This document shows, piece after piece, positions 1-7,438 of a stretch of 64,000 bases of DNA. Numbering within the stretch: the stretch's first letter is position 1; the number at the start of each line of letters is the position of its first letter. The notes beneath the pieces were generated by a model, which made no database searches, was not told where the DNA came from, and saw only the letters and a program-made list of their open reading frames with translations. Both the position numbers and the translations under genes were made by a program. Origin of the DNA: Nocardia terrae. GTDB taxonomy: Bacteria; Actinomycetota; Actinomycetes; Mycobacteriales; Mycobacteriaceae. The DNA lies in assembly GCF_009760405.1 (NCBI RefSeq), contig NZ_WRPP01000006.1, forward strand, positions 62,001 to 126,000, in the 5' to 3' direction.

Positions 1-1
1 G

Positions 2-400
2 TTCGTGATCTCCGGTTTCGGCAACGGCGCGGTCACCAAGATCATCCCGTCCGTGTTCGAGGCGAAATCCCGCTCGCTGGAGGGTGATTCGGCCTCCCGC
101 GCGGCCTGGGCCCGCAACACCTCGGGTGCGCTCATCGGCTTCGTCGGCGCGATCGGCGCACTGGGCGGCGTCGGCATCAACCTGGTGCTGCGCTCCTCCT
201 ACGCCTCCACCAAGTCGGCGACCACCGCGTTCTGGGTCTTCATGGCCTTCTATGTGGTGTGCGGCCTGGTCTGCTGGGCGGTCTTCATGCGCCGCCCCGG
301 CCTGCGCGCCACCACCGACGCCGATGTCGTCGTCGAGGCCGAATCCCTTGTGCTCGAGGCCGAATCGGCTACTTCGTCCACCTCGTCGGCTCGCGCCTGA
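2..400 (+). CDS. narK: NarK-family nitrate/nitrite transporter, C-terminal part
   Basis: This is the C-terminal 132 residues of a major-facilitator nitrate/nitrite transporter in the cytoplasmic membrane. Its 5' end lies outside the window and the reading frame enters at base 2. The fragment opens with SGFGNGAVTKIIP, the glycine-rich signature of NarK transporters, followed by two hydrophobic helices (roughly residues 43-62 and 73-95) and an acidic, serine-rich cytoplasmic tail. nirB starts 23 bp downstream on the same strand, so it probably moves nitrite or nitrate for the assimilatory nitrite reductase. The family is clear; which NarK subtype it is cannot be told from this piece. Confidence 0.88.
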   Translation, partial: FVISGFGNGAVTKIIPSVFEAKSRSLEGDSASRAAWARNTSGALIGFVGAIGALGGVGINLVLRSSYASTKSATTAFWVFMAFYVVCGLVCWAVFMRRPGLRATTDADVVVEAESLVLEAESATSSTSSARA

Positions 401-423
401 CGTCCGTTCTCGAAAGGACTGTC

Positions 424-2988
424 ATGACCCACAGCATCGAACGCAAGACCGTCGTCGTGGTCGGCCACGGCATGGTCGGTCACCGCTTCGTCGAGGCGCT
501 GCGCTCCCGCGACGAGGCCGGCGCCTGGCAGGTCGTCGTGCTCAGCGAGGAGAAGCTGGCCGCCTACGACCGCGTGGGACTGTCCTCCTACGTCGGCATC
601 TGGGAGACCTCGGCGCTGGCGCTGCCGGGCAACGACTACGAGGGCGACGAGCTGGTCGAGGTCCGCCTGGGCGTGAAGGCCGACGCGATCGACAAGGTCG
701 CCCGCAAGGTCACCACCTCCGCCGGTGACGTGATCGCCTACGACGCACTGGTTCTCGCGACCGGCTCCTACGCCTTCGTGCCGCCGGTGCCGGGTCACGA
801 CCTCGAGGGCAACTTCGTCTACCGCACCCTCGAGGACCTCGACGGCATCCGGGCCGCGGCCGAGGCGGCCGGTCCGGGCGCGGTCGGCATCGTGGTCGGC
901 GGCGGTCTGCTCGGCCTGGAGGCGGCCAACGCGCTGCGCCTGCTGGGCATGACCCCGCACGTGGTCGAGTTCAACAAGTGGCTGATGCCCGCCCAGGTCG
1001 ACGAGGGCGGCGGCGCGATCCTGGAGAAGCTGGTCACCGAGCTGGGGCTGTCCGTGCACACCGGCGTCGGCACCTCGTCCATCGAAACCGTCGAGGGCGC
1101 ACCGCTTTCCGAGAAGCTCAAGGTCACCTTCTCTGATGGCACCGAATTGCGTTCGGCACTGGTGGTTTTCGCCGCCGGTGTGCGTCCACGTGACGAAATC
1201 GCCCGCAGCGCAGGGCTGGAGGTCGGCGAGCGCGGCGGTGTCATCACCGATCTGAGCCTGCGCACCTCGGACCCGAACATCTACGCCATCGGTGAGGTCG
1301 CCGCGATCGAGGGCGTCTGCTACGGCCTGGTGGCCCCCGGCTACAACACCGCCGAGGTGGTCGCGGACCGCCTGCTCGGCGGCGCGGGCGAGTTCCCGGG
1401 CGCGGACCTGTCCACCAAGCTGAAGCTGCTCGGCGTGGACGTGGCCTCCTTCGGTGACGCGCACGGCCGCACCGAGGGCGCGCTGTCGGTGGTGCTGCAC
1501 GACGCCGCCAAGGGCACCTACGCCAAGCTGGTCGTCTCCGATGACGCCCAGACCCTGCTCGGCGGCATCCTGGTCGGCGACGCCACCCAGTACTCGGCGC
1601 TGCGCCCGCTGGTCGGCCGCCCGCTGCCGGCCGATCCGGCCGCGCTGATCTCGCCGGCCGGTGCGGAACTGGGCGCGGACGCGCTACCCGACGACGCCCA
1701 GATCTGCTCCTGCAACAACGTGTCCAAGGGTTCGATCTGCGGCGCGATCGCCGACGGCGCCTGCGACGTCCCGGCCATCAAGAGCTGCACCAATGCCGGA
1801 ACCTCCTGCGGCGGTTGCGTTCCCATGCTCAAGAAGCTGCTCGAGCAGTCGGGCGTGGCGGTCTCCAAGTCGCTGTGCGAGCACTTCTCGCAGTCGCGCG
1901 CGGAGCTGTTCCACATCATCCAGTCGACGGGCATCCGCACCTTCTCGGGCCTGATCGCCAAGTACGGCACCGGAACCGGCTGCGACATCTGCAAGCCGAC
2001 CGTGGCCTCGATCCTGGCCTCCACCTCGAGCGATCACATCCTCGACGGCGAGCAGGCTTCGCTGCAGGACACCAACGACCACTTCCTGGCCAACCTGCAG
2101 AAGAACGGCACCTACTCGGTGGTGCCGCGCATGCCCGGCGGTGAGGTGACCGCCGACCAGCTCATCACCATCGGTGAGATCGCCAAGGAATTCGACCTGT
2201 ACGTCAAGGTCACCGGCGGCCAGCGCATCGACCTGTTCGGCGCGCGGGTGGAGCAGCTGCCGCTGATCTGGAAGCGCCTGGTCGACGTGGGCATGGAATC
2301 CGGTCACGCGTACGGCAAGTCGCTGCGCACGGTGAAGTCCTGCGTCGGTTCCACCTGGTGCCGCTACGGCCAGCAGGACTCGGTCGGCATGGCGGTGCTG
2401 CTCGAAAAGCGTTACCGCGGTTTGCGTTCCCCGCACAAGCTGAAGCTGGCGGTCTCGGGTTGCGCCCGCGAATGCGCGGAGGCGCGCGGCAAGGACGTCG
2501 GTGTGATCGCGACCGAGAACGGCTGGAACCTCTACGTCGGCGGCAACGGCGGTCTGACCCCGAAGCACGCGGTGCTGCTGGCCGGTGAACTCGACGACGA
2601 GACGCTGATCAAGTACATCGACCGCTACCTGATGTTCTACATCCGCACCGCGGACCGCCTGCAGCGCACCGCGCCCTGGCAGGAGGCCCTCGAGGGCGGC
2701 CTGGACTACCTCAAGGCCGTCGTGTGCGACGACAGCCTCGGTATCGCCGCCGATCTGGAGGCCGCCATGGCCAAGCATGTCGAGGGCTACAAGGACGAGT
2801 GGGCCGCGGTGCTCGAGGACGAGGGCAAGCTCTCGCGCTTCGTGTCCTTCGTGAACGCGCCGGAACAGGCCGATCCGACCATCGGTTTCGACGAGTCCGG
2901 CGAGCGCAAGACGCCGGTACTGCTCGGGATTCCGGACATTCCGGTCGGTGCGGCGCAGGTCACCGAGACCGCCACGCACGGGAAATGA
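424..2988 (+). CDS. nirB: Assimilatory nitrite reductase [NAD(P)H], large subunit
   Basis: NirB reduces nitrite to ammonium in the cytoplasm using NAD(P)H, FAD, iron-sulfur clusters and siroheme. The 854 residues match the family length. In order: an FAD/NAD(P)-binding pyridine-nucleotide oxidoreductase domain (about 8-310, with VVGHGMVG near the start), a BFD-like [2Fe-2S] domain (C428, C430, C462, C465), a nitrite/sulfite reductase ferredoxin-like half-domain (about 560-625) and the [4Fe-4S]/siroheme domain with C640, C646, C680 and C684. The ATG at 424 has AAGGAC about 7 bases upstream and gives the expected N terminus, although the frame stays open upstream into narK. It lies between narK and nirD, and the nearby chelatase gene probably supplies its siroheme. 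Confidence 0.97.
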   Translation: MTHSIERKTVVVVGHGMVGHRFVEALRSRDEAGAWQVVVLSEEKLAAYDRVGLSSYVGIWETSALALPGNDYEGDELVEVRLGVKADAIDKVARKVTTSAGDVIAYDALVLATGSYAFVPPVPGHDLEGNFVYRTLEDLDGIRAAAEAAGPGAVGIVVGGGLLGLEAANALRLLGMTPHVVEFNKWLMPAQVDEGGGAILEKLVTELGLSVHTGVGTSSIETVEGAPLSEKLKVTFSDGTELRSALVVFAAGVRPRDEIARSAGLEVGERGGVITDLSLRTSDPNIYAIGEVAAIEGVCYGLVAPGYNTAEVVADRLLGGAGEFPGADLSTKLKLLGVDVASFGDAHGRTEGALSVVLHDAAKGTYAKLVVSDDAQTLLGGILVGDATQYSALRPLVGRPLPADPAALISPAGAELGADALPDDAQICSCNNVSKGSICGAIADGACDVPAIKSCTNAGTSCGGCVPMLKKLLEQSGVAVSKSLCEHFSQSRAELFHIIQSTGIRTFSGLIAKYGTGTGCDICKPTVASILASTSSDHILDGEQASLQDTNDHFLANLQKNGTYSVVPRMPGGEVTADQLITIGEIAKEFDLYVKVTGGQRIDLFGARVEQLPLIWKRLVDVGMESGHAYGKSLRTVKSCVGSTWCRYGQQDSVGMAVLLEKRYRGLRSPHKLKLAVSGCARECAEARGKDVGVIATENGWNLYVGGNGGLTPKHAVLLAGELDDETLIKYIDRYLMFYIRTADRLQRTAPWQEALEGGLDYLKAVVCDDSLGIAADLEAAMAKHVEGYKDEWAAVLEDEGKLSRFVSFVNAPEQADPTIGFDESGERKTPVLLGIPDIPVGAAQVTETATHGK

Positions 2989-3055
2989 CTGCTTAACCGC
3001 TTGGAAACAGGACGCCCGTATCAATAGGTGCAGGCCGTTCGGAGGAGAGTTACCG

Positions 3056-3448
3056 ATGACCGTGATCGACACACCCACCGCAGTCACCACCGTCTCAGGC
3101 TGGACCCAGGCTTGCCGACAGGACTATCTGATTCCCGGCCGCGGCGTGGCGGTCCTGTTGAAGGGCGGTCGCCAGGCGGCCCTGTTCCTCACCAACGACG
3201 GCACGCTGTTCGCCGTCGGCAATATCGACCCGTTCGGACGCGCGGCGGTCATGTCGCGTGGCCTGGTCGGTGATCGCGGTGGCGTGCCCGTCGTGGCCTC
3301 GCCGCTGCTCAAGCAGACGTTCTCGCTGATCGACGGCCGTTGCCTGGACGACGCGTCGGTGTCGCTGCCGGTCTACGCGGTTCGCGTCGTGGACGGCGTG
3401 GTCTCGGTGTCCAACGACCCCGTGCAGTTCGTCGGTGGTACCGCATGA
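3056..3448 (+). CDS. nirD: Assimilatory nitrite reductase, small subunit
   Basis: NirD is the small partner of NirB in NAD(P)H-dependent nitrite reductase. The 130 residues form a Rieske-like fold; as usual for NirD, the paired Cys-His ligands of true Rieske proteins are absent, so it should not carry its own cluster. The family pattern (LIPGRGVAVLL, LFAVGNIDPFGRA, VMSRGLVGDRGG) is complete. The ATG is preceded by a strong GGAGGAGAG site at 3041-3049. It lies 67 bp after nirB, and its stop codon overlaps the start of the next gene as ATGA (3445-3448), indicating translational coupling. Confidence 0.96.
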   Translation: MTVIDTPTAVTTVSGWTQACRQDYLIPGRGVAVLLKGGRQAALFLTNDGTLFAVGNIDPFGRAAVMSRGLVGDRGGVPVVASPLLKQTFSLIDGRCLDDASVSLPVYAVRVVDGVVSVSNDPVQFVGGTA

Positions 3449-4938
3449 CCGAGGTCGACGGCGGTACGCCGCTCGCTGGATTCACGGTCGGCATCACGGC
3501 CGCCCGCCGCGCCGACGAGCTCGGCACCCTTTTGCAACGCCGAGGCGCGAATGTCGTTTCCGCCCCGGCCATCCGGATCATCCCGCTGGCCGACGACACC
3601 GAGCTGGAGCGCGTGACCCGTCAGCTGGTCGCCGATCCGCCGCAGATCACGGTGGCCACCACCGGCATCGGCTTCCGCGGCTGGATGGAGGCGGCCGAGG
3701 GCTGGGGCCTGGCCGAGGAGCTGCGCGCCACCCTGGCGTCCACCCGCATGCTGGCCCGCGGCCCCAAGGCCAAGGGCGCGATCCGCGCCGCCGAACTGCG
3801 CGAAGAGTGGTCTCCCGCTTCGGAATCCAGTGCCGAGGTGCTGGATCACCTACTGGCCCAAGGGGTCGAGGGTGTCCGGATCGCCGTGCAGCTGCACGGC
3901 GCGACCACCGAATGGGAGCCGGTTCCCGACTTCTGCGAGGTGCTGCGCATGGCCGGGGCCGACGTGGTTCCGGTGCCGGTGTACCGCTGGATTCCGCCGG
4001 ACGACCGCACCCCGATGGACCGCCTGATCGAGGGCATCGTCACCGCCGCGCTGGACTGCGTGACCTTCACCAGCGCTCCCGCCGTGGCCTCACTTCTCAT
4101 GCGCGCCAAGGAAACCGGGCTGCTGGAGGCCGTGCTGCACGCCTTCCGCACCCGGGTCCTGCCCGCCTGCGTCGGCCCGATCACGGCCGCGCCGCTGGAG
4201 GAGCTGGGCGTCACCACCTCCATGCCCGGCCGTGCCCGCCTGGGCGCGCTGGCCCGCCACGTCGCCGAGGAACTTCCCCGGCGCGCCAACCGGATTCAGG
4301 CCGCGGGCCACGTGCTGAGCGTGCGCGGCGGCTGCGTGGTCGTGGACGGCCACGTTCGTCAGCTGGCCCCGGCCCCCATGGCTCTCATGCGTTCCCTGGC
4401 CCGCCAGCCCGGTCGCGTGGTCTCCCGCGAGGACCTGCTCGCCGCCCTCCCGGGCGGCGGCGACGACACCCACGCCGTCGAAACCGCGATCGCCCGCCTC
4501 CGCGCGGGCCTCGGCACGCCCAAGGCCATCCAAACCGTCGTCAAGCGCGGCTATCGCCTGGCACTGGACCCCGCCGAGTGCATCGACAACCCGCACCCGG
4601 AACCCGCGAGCCCGGCTGCCCGGCAGCAGTTTCCGCCCCGAACCCCTGGTCTGGGCGGCCGACGGGAGATGCCGCCGCGGATGCCGGGAACCCGCCCGCC
4701 GCTGGGCGAGACACCTCCGGCCACCGGCATCAACCGCCGCCCCGGCTCACCGAATGCCGGCAACGGGGTGAACCGGCCCGCGGTCGTCGCGCCCTCTGCC
4801 GCAGTCCGCCCCGGAGCCGCGCCGGTGAGCGGGACCGGTCGCCCGGTGGGTGTGTCGACTCAGCCCGCGGTCCCCACCGGTGTGCCGGCAGCCGGGGCCG
4901 CGGTTCGTGCGGTGCGCCCGGTGCGGGGTGCGTGGTGA
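3445..4938 (+). CDS. nnaR: NnaR-type nitrite/nitrate assimilation regulator (HemD-like domain plus winged helix)
   Basis: This is a probable transcriptional regulator of nitrate/nitrite assimilation. Residues about 10-270 form a uroporphyrinogen-III synthase (HemD)-like domain, and about 289-374 a response-regulator-type winged-helix DNA-binding domain ending in QTVVKRGYRLAL. The domain order is that of actinobacterial NnaR and of M. tuberculosis Rv0260c, which is known to sit beside nitrite genes and, in M. smegmatis, to act together with GlnR. Residues 375-497 are a proline/glycine/alanine-rich tail with no recognisable fold, longer than needed for function. The start overlaps the nirD stop and the stop overlaps the next start (GTGA), so nirD, this gene and the chelatase are coupled. 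Whether the HemD domain keeps enzyme activity or only senses a ligand cannot be decided here. Confidence 0.85.
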   Translation: MTEVDGGTPLAGFTVGITAARRADELGTLLQRRGANVVSAPAIRIIPLADDTELERVTRQLVADPPQITVATTGIGFRGWMEAAEGWGLAEELRATLASTRMLARGPKAKGAIRAAELREEWSPASESSAEVLDHLLAQGVEGVRIAVQLHGATTEWEPVPDFCEVLRMAGADVVPVPVYRWIPPDDRTPMDRLIEGIVTAALDCVTFTSAPAVASLLMRAKETGLLEAVLHAFRTRVLPACVGPITAAPLEELGVTTSMPGRARLGALARHVAEELPRRANRIQAAGHVLSVRGGCVVVDGHVRQLAPAPMALMRSLARQPGRVVSREDLLAALPGGGDDTHAVETAIARLRAGLGTPKAIQTVVKRGYRLALDPAECIDNPHPEPASPAARQQFPPRTPGLGGRREMPPRMPGTRPPLGETPPATGINRRPGSPNAGNGVNRPAVVAPSAAVRPGAAPVSGTGRPVGVSTQPAVPTGVPAAGAAVRAVRPVRGAW

Positions 4939-5753
4939 GCGCCCCGGCGCTGGTGCTGGTCGCCCATGGCACCAGGAGTGCGCGCGGTGTGGAGATGATC
5001 GCCGAATTGGCGGGGGCCGTGCGGCGTGAGTTGAGCGCCGCGGCTTTTGTGAACGGTGCGCTCGCGCACCATGTTGTCGCCCAGACAGGTGCCGGTGCCG
5101 ATTTCGGGGCCGCATCGGCATCGTTGCGTGAGATCGCGATCGGTGGTGCGCCGACGGTGCGCACCGCGTTCGTGGATGTGCTGGGGCCCGCCCCGGCCGA
5201 GGTGTTGCGGGATCTGGATGGTGTTCCCGCCGTGGTGGTTCCGGCCTTCCTGGCCTCGGGCTACCACGTGTATCAGGATGTGCCGCGAGAGGTGGCCGCG
5301 AGTGCGCACGGTGCGGTCGCGGTCACCCACGCGATGGGCCCGGATCCGGCGCTGGCGGAGGTCATGCACCTGCGGCTGCGCGCGGCGGGCTGGCGGCCGG
5401 GTGATGCCGTGGTGTTCGCCGCGGCGGGGTCCTCGGACGCCCGTGCGCGCCAGGATGTCCAGCGCTCCGCGAGCCTGCTCTCGGAGCGGCTCGAGACCCC
5501 GGCGCACCTGGCCTATATCGCGACCGGCGAGCCCAGGGTGCCCGAAGTCGTAGCGGCCGTGCGCAGCTCCGGTGCGCGCCGGGTGTTCATCGCGTCGTAC
5601 CTGCTCGCGCACGGGCTGTTCCATCAGCGCCTGCACGACGCGGGTGCGGACGGCGTGGCCGAACCGATCGGTGTGCACCCCGCGGTAGTGCGTTTGCTGG
5701 CAAGTCGCTACAGCTCTGCGGCGCACGCTCTTTCGGTAGCCGAAGCGGCCTGA
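4935..5753 (+). CDS. cbiX: CbiX/SirB-type sirohydrochlorin chelatase
   Basis: This is a CbiX-family chelatase, which inserts a metal (Fe2+ for siroheme, Co2+ for cobalamin) into sirohydrochlorin. Next to nirB the likely product is siroheme for nitrite reductase. The start is a GTG overlapping the previous stop. Visible are the N-terminal HGT motif with catalytic His11, the mid-domain ASGYHVYQDVP segment with His111, and a second half ending in ASYLLAHGLFHQRL, the usual duplicated layout within 272 residues. A stretch of about 35-40 residues (about 33-70), between the HGT helix and the strand TAFVDVLGP, is longer than I expect for the family and may be an insertion. Iron or cobalt specificity cannot be told from sequence alone. 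Confidence 0.85.
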   Translation: MSAPALVLVAHGTRSARGVEMIAELAGAVRRELSAAAFVNGALAHHVVAQTGAGADFGAASASLREIAIGGAPTVRTAFVDVLGPAPAEVLRDLDGVPAVVVPAFLASGYHVYQDVPREVAASAHGAVAVTHAMGPDPALAEVMHLRLRAAGWRPGDAVVFAAAGSSDARARQDVQRSASLLSERLETPAHLAYIATGEPRVPEVVAAVRSSGARRVFIASYLLAHGLFHQRLHDAGADGVAEPIGVHPAVVRLLASRYSSAAHALSVAEAA

Positions 5754-5833
5754 AACGAATCGCCGGAAACTACGATGGCTTGGCGGTTCCGGATTTACGT
5801 GCAAGCATCGCAAGCGACATTTCCATATTGATC

Positions 5834-5847
5834 GAGAGGACCCTCTC
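5834..5847 (+). promoter_or_regulatory. Palindromic ribosome-binding site before a TTG start
   Basis: GAGAGG (5834-5839) and CCTCTC (5842-5847) form a perfect inverted repeat directly against the TTG start at 5848. GAGAGGA is the only plausible Shine-Dalgarno sequence, so the ribosome site can fold on itself. This may limit translation; it may also be chance in GC-rich DNA. Confidence 0.4.
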
Positions 5848-6075
5848 TTGAAGAAATTCGCTGTCACCGCAGGGCTGTTCGCCGCGGCTGCCTCCCTCAC
5901 TTTCGGCACCGCTTCGGCCGATGACGGCCAGGGTGTCGTTGTGGGTGTGGACCCGGCCGGGGCTTGCGCTTTTTACCACCTCACCGACGAGCAGTGCGCT
6001 CAGGCGATGCAGGGTGGCATCGGCGCGAACTTCAACGCGCAGGCGTGGACCGGTTACAACGTCGGCGTTCACTGA
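5848..6075 (+). CDS. Small secreted protein of unknown function
   Basis: A 75-residue exported protein. It starts with KK followed by a hydrophobic stretch and a likely signal-peptidase site after TASA (about residue 24), leaving a mature peptide of about 50 residues. The mature part has two cysteines (in GACAFYHL and DEQCAQ) that could form a disulfide, and a C terminus rich in Gly, Asn and Thr. The start codon is TTG with GAGAGGA just upstream. It is monocistronic: 94 bp after cbiX and followed by a strong terminator. Small two-cysteine secreted proteins of this type are common in Nocardia and Mycobacterium; no function is recognised. Confidence 0.75.
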   Translation: MKKFAVTAGLFAAAASLTFGTASADDGQGVVVGVDPAGACAFYHLTDEQCAQAMQGGIGANFNAQAWTGYNVGVH

Positions 6076-6095
6076 AACGTCTGAATTTCACAATT

Positions 6096-6138
6096 CGATT
6101 CGGGTCGGCACCATTCCGGGTGCCGACCCGAATCGTTT
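6096..6138 (+). terminator. Intrinsic terminator
   Basis: A perfect 17-bp stem (6096-6112 pairing with 6119-6135) closes a 6-base loop and is followed by TTT. It lies 20 bp after the small secreted gene and should end its transcript. Confidence 0.85.
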
Positions 6139-6291
6139 GCCGATGTGATCTCCGGCACGATTGCTAGCCGTTCGCTATCGCTATGCAACGTTCTCTGTCC
6201 GATCACGTCACGGTCTCAGTGGGGTGAATCCCGTTCCCGCTGGCCGGAACCGGCGCACCCGAGTCCCCGGTGCGCCGGGCAGGATCGCCTC

Positions 6292-6699
6292 ATGCCCGCC
6301 GAACACCCCGCCCGCCATGCCGGACTCGCGTCCCAGGCCGCCGTCCGAGCCAAGTCCAAGGCGGACTGGCTCGCCCTGTTCGCGCCGGACGCCCGGGTGG
6401 AGGATCCGGTGGGGGTGTCCCCGTGCGACCTGGTCGGCGAAGGGCATTCGGGCCACGCCGCCATCGCGGCCTTCTGGGACAAGGCGATCGAACCCAGTGC
6501 GATCGAATTCCACTGGGCCGATTCATTCGCCTGCGGGAACGAGGCGGCGTTCACCGGCACAATTCGCAGTGTGCGCGCGGGGATGTCGGTAGAAGTCGAT
6601 CTCGTCGCCGTCTATCGGGTGAATGCGGACGGGAAAATCCGTGCGCTGCGCGCATTCTGGGAACTGGATCGCGCCCGCGCCACTCCGTTGCCGGACTGA
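6292..6699 (+). CDS. NTF2/SnoaL-like domain protein
   Basis: A 135-residue protein with the alpha-plus-beta cone pattern of the NTF2-like superfamily, which includes ketosteroid isomerases and SnoaL cyclases. Supporting features are an N-terminal helix leading to DWLALFAPDARVEDPVG, a central GHAAIAAFWDKAI segment, then strands ending in VYRVNADGKIRALRAFWE. Family members use Asp/His residues in the cavity, but the substrate cannot be predicted. The ATG at 6292 follows AGGATCG and removes an unconvincing upstream extension. The gene is convergent with the TetR gene (18 bp between stops) and may belong functionally with the neighbouring catabolic operon, for example as a ketone isomerase; this is inference. 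Confidence 0.75.
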   Translation: MPAEHPARHAGLASQAAVRAKSKADWLALFAPDARVEDPVGVSPCDLVGEGHSGHAAIAAFWDKAIEPSAIEFHWADSFACGNEAAFTGTIRSVRAGMSVEVDLVAVYRVNADGKIRALRAFWELDRARATPLPD

Positions 6700-6717
6700 C
6701 GATTAGGGAGTTGGCCC

Positions 6718-7323
6718 CTAATCATTAGGGGATTGCAGGGCCGGGAACCAGATGTCAGTCAGGACATTCGCGGCTTCCTCGGCGGAGACGTCGATGGTGC
6801 CCTGCATGGCCCATCGGGTGAAGAACCGTTCCAGTTGGGCCACGAGCAATTCCACCCGCAGCCGGGCCTCGTCCTGGCGCTCCGCCGGCCAGCGCGACAG
6901 GTACGAGCTCATGACATTGGGCAGCGCCATGATGCCCTCCCTTGCCACTTCCCGGAATTCGGGCTCCAGCGCGGTCGCCTCGTCCCAGGCGGGCAGCAGA
7001 TCCTTGTACTCCTGGAACCAGTCGATAGCCCGCCGCATCCAGGCGGCGAACTCCGTGCGTGAACCGCTGTCGAGCACGTGGTCGAGGTCCTCGTAGAAAT
7101 GCTGGACGCTGGGCAGCGTGCCCTGTTCGGCGATGGCGCGCAGCACATCCGGCTTCCCGGTGAAGTGCAGGTAGAAGGTGGCGCGGCTGCAGCCGACGGC
7201 GGCGGCGATGTCGTCGACGCGGACCGGGGCGTAGCCCTGGGTGGTGAACAGTTGCTTCGCGGCGTCGATCAGCCGGCTGCGGGTCAGCCGCTTCTGTTCT
7301 TCGCGCAATGAGGGTCGGGTCAC
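6718..7323 (-). CDS. TetR-family transcriptional repressor
   Basis: A 201-residue TetR/AcrR regulator. The N-terminal helix-turn-helix is clear (RLIDAAKQLFTTQGY, then VDDIAAAVGCSRATFYLHF, about residues 18-55); the helical C-terminal part is the ligand-binding and dimer domain. I chose the GTG at 7323 because a TATTAT -10 box ends 6 bases before it, giving a leaderless transcript; a GTG further upstream at 7359 would lie inside the operator. The gene is divergent from the monooxygenase operon and shares with it a long perfect palindrome, so it most likely represses both itself and that operon until a substrate or acyl-CoA ligand binds. Confidence 0.92.
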   Translation of the reverse strand: MTRPSLREEQKRLTRSRLIDAAKQLFTTQGYAPVRVDDIAAAVGCSRATFYLHFTGKPDVLRAIAEQGTLPSVQHFYEDLDHVLDSGSRTEFAAWMRRAIDWFQEYKDLLPAWDEATALEPEFREVAREGIMALPNVMSSYLSRWPAERQDEARLRVELLVAQLERFFTRWAMQGTIDVSAEEAANVLTDIWFPALQSPND

Positions 7324-7329
7324 GCCTGA

Positions 7330-7335
7330 ATAATA
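7330..7335 (-). promoter_or_regulatory. -10 box of the leaderless tetR promoter
   Basis: TATTAT on the minus strand, 6 bases before the GTG at 7323. No good -35 is seen at the right spacing; the operator occupies that position. Confidence 0.5.
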
Positions 7336-7346
7336 GACGCAAGTTG

Positions 7347-7373
7347 ACTCACTAGACACGATGTCTAGTGAGT
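7347..7373 (+). promoter_or_regulatory. TetR operator, 27-bp perfect palindrome
   Basis: Arms ACTCACTAGACA (7347-7358) and TGTCTAGTGAGT (7362-7373) are perfect reverse complements around CGA. The element lies between the divergent tetR and monooxygenase genes and covers the -35 area of tetR. A TTGACT (7344-7349) overlapping its left edge may be the -35 of the catabolic operon. A palindrome of this length and place is the usual operator of a TetR dimer, or of two dimers. Confidence 0.88.
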
Positions 7374-7438
7374 GTTAGCGTGTGTGGCACATCACGTCCG
7401 GCCGGGGAGTGAACCCATCGCCGAACCAGGAGAGTGAA

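Noticed and set aside
250..3090. Long minus-strand frames opposite nirB
   Set aside because: nirB on the plus strand is certain over this range; the opposite frames have no family features.
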